64,000 nt of DNA from Curtobacterium sp. VKM Ac-2865 (GCF_015350905.1 NZ_JADKRZ010000002.1:434001-498000), one strand, 5' to 3'. Shown: positions 34,910 through 43,404, counted from the stretch's first letter. Numbers and translations are program-made. Notes: a model not told the origin generated them from the sequence alone.

Positions 34910-35653
34910 ATGGGCCATCGAGAACAGGCCGGAGGGCCGACCCGACGTCAGCTGCTCGCGTACGCGGGAGCCGCTGCCGGAGCCGCCGCCGTCGGGACGA
35001 TCGGCTTCGGAGCGACACCGGCGTTCGCAGCAGTCGCGTGGCGATACCCGTTCACCAGCGCGTACCCGGTGTCGAGCGGGTTCGGCCCGCGACCGTCGCC
35101 GGGTGGCGTGGGCAGCACGAACCACCAGGGCATCGACTTCGCCGCGGCGCAGGACACCCGGATCCACGCGGTCGCGAGCGGGACCGTCATCTTCACCGGC
35201 GTGTCCGGCGGGTACGGCAACCTGACGAGGATCCAGCACGCCGACGGCTACGTCAGCTACTACGGCCACCAGAACCACATCGACATCGCGAAGGGCGCAT
35301 CCGTGTCCGCCGGCCAGTTCATCGGCCGGGTCGGCACGACGGGCGACTCCACTGGCAACCACCTCCACCTCGGGGTGACCCTGAACGGGACCTTCATCGA
35401 CCCGGCGCCGTTCATCATCGGCGCGCCCTACGCGAACGACTCGACCGCGCCGTCGACGCCTCGGGACGACGACTTCACGATCATCAAGTCGCCCGGTCGC
35501 GGCGCCGCGGTGCTCGGCGCCGGCTACTTCCGGGCACTGCCGACCGAGGAGTTCGAGACCTGCGCGAGGGCGCTGTTCGGCGACCCGGTCATCGGCAACG
35601 ACCGGCAGTTCGACGTCTGGAAGTCGATCGCCATCAGCGGCACCGCGGCCTGA
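34910..35653 (+). CDS. Tat-exported M23 peptidase with a C-terminal 59-residue domain
   Basis: A 247-aa secreted peptidoglycan endopeptidase. A twin-arginine signal (PTRRQLLAYAGAAAG, R12-R13; cleavage near ATPAFA-AVAW) precedes an LytM domain with the zinc ligands in NHQGIDF and NHLHLGV and the active-site histidine in YYGHQNHID. After a short linker (DSTAPSTPRDDD) the last 59 residues form a separate domain ending GNDRQFDVWKSIAISGTAA. That domain is 53% identical, without gaps, to the entire next gene product. ATG start with GGGGAACC upstream. Substrate cross-link unknown. Confidence 0.88.
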   Translation: MGHREQAGGPTRRQLLAYAGAAAGAAAVGTIGFGATPAFAAVAWRYPFTSAYPVSSGFGPRPSPGGVGSTNHQGIDFAAAQDTRIHAVASGTVIFTGVSGGYGNLTRIQHADGYVSYYGHQNHIDIAKGASVSAGQFIGRVGTTGDSTGNHLHLGVTLNGTFIDPAPFIIGAPYANDSTAPSTPRDDDFTIIKSPGRGAAVLGAGYFRALPTEEFETCARALFGDPVIGNDRQFDVWKSIAISGTAA

Positions 35654-35689
35654 CCTCACGACACTTCGACACGAGCAAGGAGAACACCC

Positions 35690-35869
35690 ATGCAGCTCAT
35701 CCAGTCCACCAACCGCGGCATCGCGATCATCGGCCCCGGGTACTACAAGAGCCTGAAGGAAGGCGAGGAGGTCACCCAGGCCGTCAACCTGTGGGGCAAC
35801 CCGACCATCGGCAACGATCGCCAGTTCGACGTCTGGAAGGCGATCGCCCTGCAGGGCACGTCCGCGTGA
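35690..35869 (+). CDS. Free-standing copy of the M23 peptidase C-terminal domain
   Basis: A 59-aa protein too short for standard ORF cut-offs, starting MQLIQSTNRGIAIIGPGYYK and ending GNDRQFDVWKAIALQGTSA. It has AAGGAG 8 bp before the ATG and lies 36 bp after the peptidase stop. It aligns over its full length with residues 189-247 of the peptidase: 31 of 59 identical, no gaps, with GNDRQFDVWK invariant. No signal peptide or membrane helix, so it should stay in the cytoplasm unless carried. It may be an inhibitor/immunity protein or a binding partner; that is inference. Confidence 0.85.
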   Translation: MQLIQSTNRGIAIIGPGYYKSLKEGEEVTQAVNLWGNPTIGNDRQFDVWKAIALQGTSA

Positions 35870-35880
35870 CCCGCTGAGAG

Positions 35881-35914
35881 CGCCGCCGCGACGTCCATGG
35901 ACGGTGCGGCGGCG
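35881..35914. terminator. Bidirectional hairpin between the M23 pair and marR
   Basis: CGCCGCCGC (35881-35889) pairs with GCGGCGGCG (35906-35914); the inner GTCCATGGAC is itself palindromic. The + side is followed by TTCTGCT. It separates the small gene (+) from the MarR-type gene (-), which end towards each other. Confidence 0.7.
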
Positions 35915-35925
35915 TTCTGCTGGGC

Positions 35926-36390
35926 TCAGTCGAGGATGTCGGCCGGGCCCAGTGCGCTCTGGAGCCGGGCGCTGACGGACCGCAGCGTGTCCGCGTCGCC
36001 CGCCACGGGCCTCCAGAACAGTTGCTCGAGTGCCGCGGTGTGTGCGCGGATGCCGGCGAGCACTGCGCGACGCCCGTCGGGGGTCATCACGACCCAGCTG
36101 CCACGGCCGTCGGTCGGGCAGTCGGTGCGCTCGACGAGGCCTCGGGACACCATGCGGGTGACCTGGTGGCTGACGCGCGACTTCTCCCAGCCGATGCCCG
36201 CCGCGACGTCGCGGACACGCAGGCGGTGGTCGACCTGGCGGTGCAGACCGATGAGGATCTCGAACTCGGGCGTGGAGATCCCGGCGCCCTGCTGCACGGC
36301 GTGGTCGAGGGCCCGGTCCAGTCGTCGCCAGACGTCGTGGTACGCGTCCCACGTGGCCCAGTCACGGTCCACGTCGCCCTGCTTCGACAT
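35926..36390 (-). CDS. MarR-family transcriptional regulator
   Basis: A 154-aa winged-helix regulator. Helices STPEFEILIGLHRQ and LRVRDVAAGIGWEKSRVSHQ give the HTH; the wing is ERTDCPTDGRGSWVVMTPDG, with the usual RGS..V turn. MarR proteins release DNA on binding phenolic ligands or oxidation; here one cysteine is in the wing. Start ATG 36390 (MSKQGDVDRDW). It is divergent from the PutA-like gene with repeated sequences between. Confidence 0.88.
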   Translation of the reverse strand: MSKQGDVDRDWATWDAYHDVWRRLDRALDHAVQQGAGISTPEFEILIGLHRQVDHRLRVRDVAAGIGWEKSRVSHQVTRMVSRGLVERTDCPTDGRGSWVVMTPDGRRAVLAGIRAHTAALEQLFWRPVAGDADTLRSVSARLQSALGPADILD

Positions 36391-36402
36391 GTCGTCAGCG
36401 TA

Positions 36403-36469
36403 TCCATGCGGACGGGCACCCGCGTCCATCCGGACGGCCACCCGTCGGCAGGATCATCCCTCGGGATGA
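36403..36469. promoter_or_regulatory. Candidate MarR operators in the marR/putA-like gap
   Basis: A 20-bp direct repeat lies at 36403-36422 (TCCATGCGGACGGGCACCCG) and 36425-36444 (TCCATCCGGACGGCCACCCG), two mismatches, start-to-start distance 22 bp or about two helical turns. An inverted repeat TCATCCC-TC-GGGATGA follows at 36454-36469. Position between divergent genes suggests control of both by the MarR-type protein. Confidence 0.55.
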
Positions 36470-36541
36470 CGCTCAGCTGACTCTTCGCCGTCGTCCGGCG
36501 CGCTCCGAGGTCATGCCGGTGGGTCGCCATACGATCGATCC

Positions 36542-39500
36542 ATGGCGACCGCTCGACTCCAGGACTGCACCGACGACGTCGTCGCCCTCGTGCGGCGGTG
36601 GGTCGCCGCGTCCGCCGAGGTGAAGCCCGACCCGGGTGCCGCACGCCTGGCGGCGGTCCTGCGCGACGAGCAGGGTCTCGACTTCACGCTCGGGTTCGTG
36701 GACCGGGTCGTCCGGCCAGAGGACCCGCGGGTCGCCGCCCGGCAGCTCGAGGAGATCAGCCAGGACGTCCCCGACGAGCTCGCGTGGTACCTCCGCGGTG
36801 CGGTGACGCTCGGCGGTGGCTTCGCGACGATGGCCCCGTGGGCCGTGGTCCCCACCGCCCGTCGGATCCTGCGCCGGATGGCCGGGCACCTGGTCGTCGA
36901 CGCCGCACCGGCCAGGCTCGGACCGGCCCTCGCGAAGGTCGCTGGCGGCGCGACGGTGCTCGACGTGCACCTGCTCGGGGGGACCGTGCTCGGGGTGGCG
37001 GAGAGCGACCGCCAGCTGCAGCGCACGATGGACCTCGTCCGCCGCGACGACGTCGACCGCGTGACCGTCTCGGCCGGAACCGTCGTGCCAGCGATGTCGC
37101 TCTGGGCGTTCGACCAGACCGTGGAGCGCATCGCCGACCGGCTCGAACCCCTGTTCCGGCTTGCGGCATCGACCCCGGGCACCGAGGGCCGCCCGACCAC
37201 GTTCGTCACCCTCGACACCGAGGACCACCACGACCTCGACGTGACCGTCGCCGCGTTCCGGCAGCTGCTCGACCGAGACGAGTTCCTCGAGCTGCCCGCC
37301 GGCGTCCTGCTGCAGGCCGCCCTGCCGGACACCGCCGGTGTGCTCGAGTCCCTCACCGAGTGGGCCGTCGCACGTCGCGCCCGCGGCGGGGCACCGATCA
37401 CCGTCCGGCTGACCGAGGGCGCCTCGCTGGCGACCGAGCGGGTCGACGCCCTGCTGCACGACCGGCCGCTCGCGACGTGGGGCAGCGCGACCGAGACCAC
37501 GACCGCGGCCCTGCGGCTGCTCGACACCGCGCTCACGCCGGAGCGCACGGACGCCGTGCACGTCGGGGTCGCCACGCAGGACCTCTTCACCGTGGCCGCC
37601 GCGTGGGTGCTCGCCGGACGGCGCGGGGTGACCGACGCCGTGGAGGTCGAGATGCAGCTCGGCATGACCGCGTCACACGCCGACGCCGTGCGTGCCGACG
37701 TGGGTCGCATCGTGCTGTCCACCCCGGTGGTCCACCCCGACGAGTTCCGCTCGGCGATCGCGTACCTGGCCCGACGGCTGCAGCAGAACGCCGACCCCCA
37801 GGGCACCGCGGCCAGCGCGTTCGAGATCGACCGCGACCAGGCCGCGTTCGAGCGGGCGCACCAGCGCTGGACCACCGCCGTCGCCGCGCTCGAAGCGCCC
37901 GTGGCGGCGACGCACCGCACGCAGGACCGCCGTCGTCCACTGGGCGAGCCGGTGCCCGTGGTGCCGACGACGACCACGCCGGACACCGACCCCACGGTCC
38001 CCGCCAACCGACGCTGGGCCGCCGACGTGCTGCGTCGTGTCCCGGCGTCGAAGGCCGGAGCGCAGACGATCCGCGGTTCCCGGGTGCTCGACCGCACCAA
38101 GCTCGAGCGGATCATCCGCAGCACCGCCCAGGCCGGCGTCAACTGGGGCCGACAGGACCCCGTCGACCGCGCCGAACTCCTCGAGCTGATCGCCCACGAA
38201 CTCCAGACCCGTCGCGCCGACCTGGTCGAGGCCGCGGTCGCCGAGACCGCTGCCACGCTCACCGAGGCCGACGTCGAGGTCAGCCAGGCGGTCGACCACG
38301 CCTACATCGCCGCCGAGCAGGCCCGCGGGCTGCTCGAGGTCACCGACGCGGCGTTCGTGCCCCCGCGCCTGACCGTGGTCGCACCCTCGTGGGACTCCCC
38401 GATCGCGGCTGCCGCCGGTGGGGTGCTCGCCGCGCTCGCCGCGGGCAGTGGCGTGCTGCTGAAGCCGGCACCCGAGGCCAAGCGCACCGGGGCCGTCCTG
38501 GCCGACGTGCTCTGGGACGCCGGGGTGCCGCACTCGCTCCTGCAGCTCATCGACCTCGACCAGGACGTCCTCGGCCGCCAGCTGATCGCGCACCGGGCCG
38601 TCGACCGCATCCTGCTCACGGGGTCCACCGAGACGGCGCGGTCCTTCACGTGGTGGCGCGCCGGACTCCCGCTCACCGCGGACACGACCGGCAAGAACGC
38701 GATCGTGGTCACCCCGTCGGCGGACTTCGACCTGGCCGTGCGGGACGTCGTCCGTTCGGCGTTCGGGCGTGCCGGTCAGCAGCGGACGGCGGCGTCCCTC
38801 GTGGTGCTGGTCGGTTCCGTGGGCGAGAGCGAGCGGTTCCGTCGGCAGCTCGTCGATGCCACGCGCTCCCTCCTGGTGGCCTGGCCCGACGACCCTGCAG
38901 CGCAGATGGGTCCGCTCGTCCACGAACCAGCCGGTGCCGCACTGCGCGGGCTCACCGAGCTCGGCCCGGGGGAGACCTGGCTCGTGCAGCCGGAGGCGCT
39001 CGACGACTCCGGCAGGCTCTGGTCGCCGGGCATCCGCGACGGCGTCCGACCCGGCAGCGCCTTCCACCAGACCGAGTACGGCGTGCCGGTGCTCGGCATC
39101 ATGCGCGCCGACACGCTCCGCGAGGCGATCGCCATCCAGAACGACACCGACTTCGGTCTCACCGCCGGGCTCCACTCGCTCGACGTCGACGAGGTCGCCG
39201 ACTGGCTGCACCGCGTCCGGGCCGGCAACCTCGTCGTCAACCGCCCCACCACGGGGTCCGTCGTCCGACGCCAGCCCACCGGTGGCTGGAAGCGATCCGC
39301 GGTCGGCCCCGGGACCAAGCCCGGCGGGCCGTCGTACGTCGCGTCGCTCGGACGGTGGGAGCCGGTCAGGCGCACCGCGCACCAGAGCATCCAGCTGCAC
39401 GGGCTGCCGGCGCGGGTCGCCGCGGTCATCGAGGCCGCCCGCAGCGGACTGCGGTTCGAGGAGTTCGACCAGGTGCGGGCGGGCGCACTCAGTGACGTCC

Positions 39501-40114
39501 GGGCACGGAAGACCCGGTTCGGCACCGCGCGGGACACCGCCGGGCTCGGTGTCGAGCGGAACGTCGTCCGCTACCGGCCCCAGTCCGTGATCCTGCGCCA
39601 GGCCGAAGCCGCCTCCAACGGTGACTTCGTCCGGGCGCTGGTCGCCGCGACGGCCGCTCGTGCCCACGTCCTGCTGAGCACGGCCCGCCCGCTGCCGGGT
39701 CCCCTCACGCAGCTGCTGGCGGCGAACCGACCGCCGCTCGACGTCGTGGACCACCTCGTCGAGTCGGACGAGGAGTTCCTCGCCCGCGCGGAGTCGGGTG
39801 CGGTGTTCCGCGACAACTGGTCGAACCCGACCGACGAGCCGCAGGACGCCCTCGACATCGTGCTCTCGCAGGCGCGTGAGCAGCCGAAGCACACGGCGTT
39901 CGGTGGCCCTGGTGCGCGCATCCGACTGATCGGCGGGGACACCCTGGCGCTCGAGGAAGCGCTGGGTGCCAGCATCGACGTCGCGATCTTCGACGCACCG
40001 GTCGTCGAGGCCGGCCTGATCGAGATGTTGCCGTACCTCCGCGAGCAGTCCGTGTCGGTCACCACGCACCGCTTCGGCTCGATCGACCCCCGGTTCGCGG
40101 CCCTGCGCATCTGA
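36542..40114 (+). CDS. Full-length PutA homologue with both active sites degenerate
   Basis: An 1190-aa protein colinear with bifunctional proline dehydrogenase/P5C dehydrogenase (PutA). The PRODH-like barrel spans residues 60-460 and the ALDH-like part 490-1000, ending in a 150-residue tail. Expected PRODH lysine (VRLVKGAN) is VRLTEGAS with E292; the D-x-N-Y motif is ETTTAAL. In the ALDH half the catalytic cysteine (AGQKC) is AGQQR with R748, and the glutamate 34 residues before it is D714 in ADTTGKN. The NAD-binding KPAPEA and TGSTE survive. The frame is open throughout, so it is maintained but probably non-catalytic. Divergent from a MarR-type regulator. Confidence 0.8.
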   Translation: MATARLQDCTDDVVALVRRWVAASAEVKPDPGAARLAAVLRDEQGLDFTLGFVDRVVRPEDPRVAARQLEEISQDVPDELAWYLRGAVTLGGGFATMAPWAVVPTARRILRRMAGHLVVDAAPARLGPALAKVAGGATVLDVHLLGGTVLGVAESDRQLQRTMDLVRRDDVDRVTVSAGTVVPAMSLWAFDQTVERIADRLEPLFRLAASTPGTEGRPTTFVTLDTEDHHDLDVTVAAFRQLLDRDEFLELPAGVLLQAALPDTAGVLESLTEWAVARRARGGAPITVRLTEGASLATERVDALLHDRPLATWGSATETTTAALRLLDTALTPERTDAVHVGVATQDLFTVAAAWVLAGRRGVTDAVEVEMQLGMTASHADAVRADVGRIVLSTPVVHPDEFRSAIAYLARRLQQNADPQGTAASAFEIDRDQAAFERAHQRWTTAVAALEAPVAATHRTQDRRRPLGEPVPVVPTTTTPDTDPTVPANRRWAADVLRRVPASKAGAQTIRGSRVLDRTKLERIIRSTAQAGVNWGRQDPVDRAELLELIAHELQTRRADLVEAAVAETAATLTEADVEVSQAVDHAYIAAEQARGLLEVTDAAFVPPRLTVVAPSWDSPIAAAAGGVLAALAAGSGVLLKPAPEAKRTGAVLADVLWDAGVPHSLLQLIDLDQDVLGRQLIAHRAVDRILLTGSTETARSFTWWRAGLPLTADTTGKNAIVVTPSADFDLAVRDVVRSAFGRAGQQRTAASLVVLVGSVGESERFRRQLVDATRSLLVAWPDDPAAQMGPLVHEPAGAALRGLTELGPGETWLVQPEALDDSGRLWSPGIRDGVRPGSAFHQTEYGVPVLGIMRADTLREAIAIQNDTDFGLTAGLHSLDVDEVADWLHRVRAGNLVVNRPTTGSVVRRQPTGGWKRSAVGPGTKPGGPSYVASLGRWEPVRRTAHQSIQLHGLPARVAAVIEAARSGLRFEEFDQVRAGALSDVRARKTRFGTARDTAGLGVERNVVRYRPQSVILRQAEAASNGDFVRALVAATAARAHVLLSTARPLPGPLTQLLAANRPPLDVVDHLVESDEEFLARAESGAVFRDNWSNPTDEPQDALDIVLSQAREQPKHTAFGGPGARIRLIGGDTLALEEALGASIDVAIFDAPVVEAGLIEMLPYLREQSVSVTTHRFGSIDPRFAALRI

Positions 40115-40120
40115 GCCGGA

Positions 40121-40768
40121 TTAGCTGGCTGGTGCGTTCCCGCGCTGCAGCACGCTGACCAGCCCGCTCACGTCCGGTTTGTAGTCAGGCTCGAGCTCGG
40201 CACGCCACTGCCCGTACAGTTCGTAGGCTCGCAGTGCGACGGCCGGGTGCAGTCCGTCGGCCGTGAGGGCAGCCACGTCGGCGGCCCGCGCGTCGAACGG
40301 GGTCGGCAGTCGGTGGTGGACGGTGCCCGTCGCCAGGTCGGCCGTCTCCATGGACCGGACCAGCGCCTCCCGTCCGATCCCCAGTACCAGGTGCAGGCCG
40401 ATCAGCAGGTTCCCGCGGCCGAGTCGGACCGCGGCGAGGGCCGCGTCGAAGCGGACCGCCAGATCTGCGGGAGGGCGTGGCAGCACCGGTGGCGGGCCGT
40501 CGATCGTCAGGTCGACACGGCGCCCGTCGGCGGTGACGAGGCGGAGCTCGTGCGCGGTCGTCCCGCGGTGCTCCTGCCATGCCCAGAGCCGTGCGGCGAG
40601 GACCCGCTCGACGTCCAGCGGATGGCGGATGCGGACGCGGACGCGGACGTCGAGGTCGCTCCACCGATCGAGGTCACCGGCACGCGTCACCGACCCGTAC
40701 GCGGAGACGGACTCCACCGGGAGCACGCTGACGAGGTGTTCGAGCAGGTCCTGCTGCCAGCCGGTCAT
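40121..40768 (-). CDS. Nucleotidyltransferase-fold protein (aminoglycoside adenylyltransferase-like)
   Basis: A 215-aa protein with the NTase core: VSAYGSVTRAGDLDRWSDLD (G-S then D-x-D) and third acid in RVDLTIDG. A helical C-terminal domain follows (LRAYELYGQWRAELEPD). Similar proteins modify aminoglycosides or act as minimal nucleotidyltransferases; the substrate here is unknown and resistance should not be assumed. It ends only 6 bp from the converging PutA-like gene, with no room for a separate terminator. Confidence 0.75.
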   Translation of the reverse strand: MTGWQQDLLEHLVSVLPVESVSAYGSVTRAGDLDRWSDLDVRVRVRIRHPLDVERVLAARLWAWQEHRGTTAHELRLVTADGRRVDLTIDGPPPVLPRPPADLAVRFDAALAAVRLGRGNLLIGLHLVLGIGREALVRSMETADLATGTVHHRLPTPFDARAADVAALTADGLHPAVALRAYELYGQWRAELEPDYKPDVSGLVSVLQRGNAPAS

Positions 40769-40840
40769 GTGCCCAGTCTGCCGATGGGGTCGGGCGGCTG
40801 CTGGTGGAGGCCGACGGGCGCTGGTTCCCCTCGCCAGACA

Positions 40841-40888
40841 TGACGGATCCGGTCGGCGGAACGCGCGTTCCGCCGACCGGATCCGTCA
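40841..40888. repeat. 48-bp perfect palindrome
   Basis: Positions 40841-40864 are the exact reverse complement of 40865-40888, with no central spacer; the arms begin TGACGGATCCGGTCGGCGGA and meet at ACGC|GCGT. It lies between the start of the nucleotidyltransferase gene and the end of the small acidic gene (both minus strand). As RNA it would make a 22-bp-plus stem and may be the terminator of the small acidic gene, although no U-tract follows. Confidence 0.9.
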
Positions 40889-40908
40889 GGTCTGTGAACG
40901 AAGACCCA

Positions 40909-41106
40909 TCAGTCCTCGGTGTCGCCCTCGTCCTCGGGCTCGACGCCGGTCTCGTCCATGCGGTCGCGCAGGTGGTCGGCCATCGACGCGGCACCTTCGG
41001 TGCCGTGGTCGTGGTTCACCTGCTCGATGAGGCCGGACAGCTTCTCGTGGTTGGTCGCGTCCGTGGCGCCGTCCATGACGGGTTCGGTCTGCTCGTTGTC
41101 ACTCAT
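40909..41106 (-). CDS. Small acidic hypothetical protein
   Basis: A 65-aa protein, not recognised. It is highly acidic with a central helix HEKLSGLIEQVNHDHGTEGA and MADHLRDRMDETG, and ends EPEDEGDTED. No cysteine or membrane segment. Start ATG 41106 is chosen because the frame upstream lacks coding character. The His/Asp-rich centre could bind a cation. The 240 bp upstream has no other gene and should hold its promoter. Confidence 0.65.
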   Translation of the reverse strand: MSDNEQTEPVMDGATDATNHEKLSGLIEQVNHDHGTEGAASMADHLRDRMDETGVEPEDEGDTED

Positions 41107-41280
41107 GATCTGGACGCTACGCGCGGATCCCGTGCGCGCCCGTCGGCCTGTCCACTCTGTCCCTCGAACTGGGGGAGACAGGTGCTCTGTCCCCCTTTCG
41201 GTGGACCGGCTAGTGTCGTCCCCAGCGAGCCACACCCGATCGGCGGTTCCCCTGACTGCCGCAGGTTCGCACGAAGCATC

Positions 41281-41305
41281 GACGCTCCGGCCCCTCTGGA
41301 GCGTC
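41281..41305 (-). terminator. Stem-loop downstream of the SDR/membrane gene pair
   Basis: GACGCTCC (41281-41288) pairs with GGAGCGTC (41298-41305), 9-nt loop. It lies 43 bp beyond the stop of the minus-strand membrane gene and is its likely terminator. The rest of 41107-41347 shows an additional CTGTCCC/GGGGGAGACAG inverted repeat around 41150-41180 but no ORF. Confidence 0.5.
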
Positions 41306-41347
41306 CCTGCGCCCGGGCCGGAGCGCCCTTGCTCGGATGCCTCCGGA

Positions 41348-41716
41348 TCAGCGCTTCCGGCCGGTCCCCACGAGGGCGATCTCGGCCACGGCCAGGCCCG
41401 TCGCGAGCCAGAACTGCCGCGTGCCGATCCGACCCCACCGGCCGCCGAGCAGCATCAGCGGCAGCATCGTGACCGCGTGCCCGGCGTCGATCGCTGCACC
41501 GAGGGTGTGGGCGTTGCCGGAACCCGCACGGAGGAGCAGGACCGCCTGCACGAGGTGCCGCGCCCCGAGGACGCGGTGGAACGCCGCCGTGCCGCTCGTG
41601 GCGTCGACCGCACGACGGGCGTTGGCGAGGTGCGCGACGCCGAGCCCGGCGCGGACGCCCTCGACGACGGTCTGACGCTGCATGAGAGCGGCGCGGACCG
41701 CGCGCTGGCGGCTCAT
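41348..41716 (-). CDS. Small integral membrane protein coupled to SDR gene
   Basis: A 122-aa protein with about three hydrophobic helices (HLVQAVLLLRAGSG; AGHAVTMLPLMLLGG; FWLATGLAVAEIALVG) and a GVRAGLGVAHL start, roughly resembling the DUF4267-type membrane proteins. Its ATG overlaps the TGA of the upstream SDR gene (ATGA), so the two proteins probably work together. The role is unknown. Confidence 0.65.
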   Translation of the reverse strand: MSRQRAVRAALMQRQTVVEGVRAGLGVAHLANARRAVDATSGTAAFHRVLGARHLVQAVLLLRAGSGNAHTLGAAIDAGHAVTMLPLMLLGGRWGRIGTRQFWLATGLAVAEIALVGTGRKR

Positions 41717-42708
41717 CGTCGGCGCCCTGCTGCGACGGCGACGGCACCGACGATGCCGAGCGCGGCACCGATGATCCCGTTGCCGAGACGACGGTTCTCG
41801 ACCCACCAGGTCTGCGGCGACCACGCGTGCGCGTTGTCGTCGAACACACCGTGTGCGCCGTGGTCGCCCTCGACGGGTTCGTAGAGGTTCGACGGCAACG
41901 ACTGGCCGTCCTTCGACGCGATCTGCTGCCCGGACACCAGGGTCTTCGCGGCGTACCAGTCGGCGAAGCGCCCGCTGATCCGGTTCCCGAGGATCGTGTA
42001 GACGGTTGACTCGCCGACCCAGGTCCGGCGGCGCGGGCGCTCGGCGGTGGCGGCGATGGCGCGGGCCCCGACCTCGGGCTGGTAGATGGGTGCGACGGGC
42101 TGCGGGTGGTGCGGCAGCTGCGACTTGACCCAGTTGAACTGGATCGTGTTGAGCGCGGGCATGTCGACGCGGGACACCTGCACCTTGCTGCCCTGCTCGA
42201 TGAGCTCGGAGACGACCGACTCGGTGAAGCCGACGATCGCGTGCTTCGCACCGCAGTAGGCGGCCTGCAGCGGGATGCCCCGGAAGCCGAGCGCCGACCC
42301 GACCTGGATCACGTGCCCGCGGTCGCGCGGGACCATGCGGGTGAGTGCGGCCCGGGTTCCGTTCACGAAGCCGAGGTAGGTCACGTTCAGGGCCCGCTCG
42401 AAGTCCTCGGGCGCGGTGTCGAGGAAGCGGCCGAAGACACCCACCATGACCCCGTTCACCCACAGGTCGATCGGGCCGAGTTCGGCCTCGATGCGGTCGG
42501 CGGCGCGCTCGACGGCCTCGCGGTCGGCCACGTCCACCGAGAGCGCGAGTCCACGCTGTCCGGCGGCCACGACCTCGGCGGCCGCGGCGTCGACGCCCTC
42601 CTGGCCGCGGGCGATCACGGCCACGTCCCACCCCTTGGCGGCGAGCTCCCGCACCGTCGCTCGTCCGAGTCCTGCCGAACCACCGGTCACCACTGCCACA
42701 CGTGTCAT
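41713..42708 (-). CDS. SDR-family oxidoreductase with C-terminal membrane helix
   Basis: A 331-aa short-chain dehydrogenase. Cofactor loop VVTGGSAGLGRATVRELAAK; the catalytic serine is in VIQVGSALGFRG and the Y-x-x-x-K in AAYCGAKHAIVG. The extra C-terminal 80 residues end with helix NGIIGAALGIVGAVAVAAGR, so the enzyme is probably tethered to the membrane. NADP preference is likely from the N-terminal ARGQE. Coupled to the membrane gene downstream. Confidence 0.85.
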   Translation of the reverse strand: MTRVAVVTGGSAGLGRATVRELAAKGWDVAVIARGQEGVDAAAAEVVAAGQRGLALSVDVADREAVERAADRIEAELGPIDLWVNGVMVGVFGRFLDTAPEDFERALNVTYLGFVNGTRAALTRMVPRDRGHVIQVGSALGFRGIPLQAAYCGAKHAIVGFTESVVSELIEQGSKVQVSRVDMPALNTIQFNWVKSQLPHHPQPVAPIYQPEVGARAIAATAERPRRRTWVGESTVYTILGNRISGRFADWYAAKTLVSGQQIASKDGQSLPSNLYEPVEGDHGAHGVFDDNAHAWSPQTWWVENRRLGNGIIGAALGIVGAVAVAAGRRR

Positions 42709-42789
42709 GCCTCCAGTTGTACGCACGCCCGGGCGCCGCCACTCAGCGATGTCCCCCGGGCGCGCTGTCCGGCGAGCAGACTGAGCACC

Positions 42790-43404
42790 ATGACCACCCA
42801 CGAGGACGACGTCATCGAGGAAGCCCCGCCCTCCTGGGTGCTGCGGACGCCGACCCGGCGGCGGGAGGTCTGGCCCCTGCCGGCGCTCGCAGCGGCTCTC
42901 GCCGTGGTGCTCGTCGTCATCCCCGTGTGGCTCGGTGGCCCCGTCTCGATCGTCGTCGGTGTCCTGTCCGGCGTCCCCGTGGGGGTCGGTGCAGTCATGT
43001 TGGCCGTCGCCGGACGGACGGCCTACCGGGAGCAGTCGCGCGCGGCGTCCTGGAGGTTCCACGTCGTGGGGACAGTCCTCGGGTTCGGCGCGGCGACGAT
43101 CCTGGCCCTCGCCGGCCTGGTGAGGGGCCACTTCATCGGCGTGGGTTCCGGCGGCGTCTTCATGGCCTGGCAGGTCTTCCAGTTCGCTCGCTCGGTCCCG
43201 AGGCTCGACCGGCTCGTCGCTGCCGTCTGCGCGACGGCGCTCGCCGCGGGTGCAGTGACCCTCGCGGTGCTCGGCGTGGTCCTGCCGGACGTCCCGGAGG
43301 CGCGCCAGGCCGTCTGGATCGGCCCGGGGACCCTCGTCGCGGTCCTGGCCGCAGTCGTCGCCGTCGTCCAGTTCCGTGCGGCCCGCACAGCGCCGCTCGA
43401 GTGA
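42790..43404 (+). CDS. Hypothetical membrane protein
   Basis: A 204-aa protein not assigned to a family. An acidic N-terminus of about 30 residues (MTTHEDDVIEEAPPS) precedes six predicted helices, for example LPALAAALAVVLVVIPVWLG, VVGTVLGFGAATILALAGLV and LVAAVCATALAAGAVTLAVL. ATG 42790 is used. It is divergent from the SDR gene and convergent with the DUF2071 gene, so it is its own transcription unit. Confidence 0.65.
   Translation: MTTHEDDVIEEAPPSWVLRTPTRRREVWPLPALAAALAVVLVVIPVWLGGPVSIVVGVLSGVPVGVGAVMLAVAGRTAYREQSRAASWRFHVVGTVLGFGAATILALAGLVRGHFIGVGSGGVFMAWQVFQFARSVPRLDRLVAAVCATALAAGAVTLAVLGVVLPDVPEARQAVWIGPGTLVAVLAAVVAVVQFRAARTAPLE

Noticed and set aside
40121-40768. Antibiotic resistance gene
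   Set aside because: Only the general nucleotidyltransferase fold is visible; no close resemblance to a known resistance enzyme can be claimed from sequence alone.
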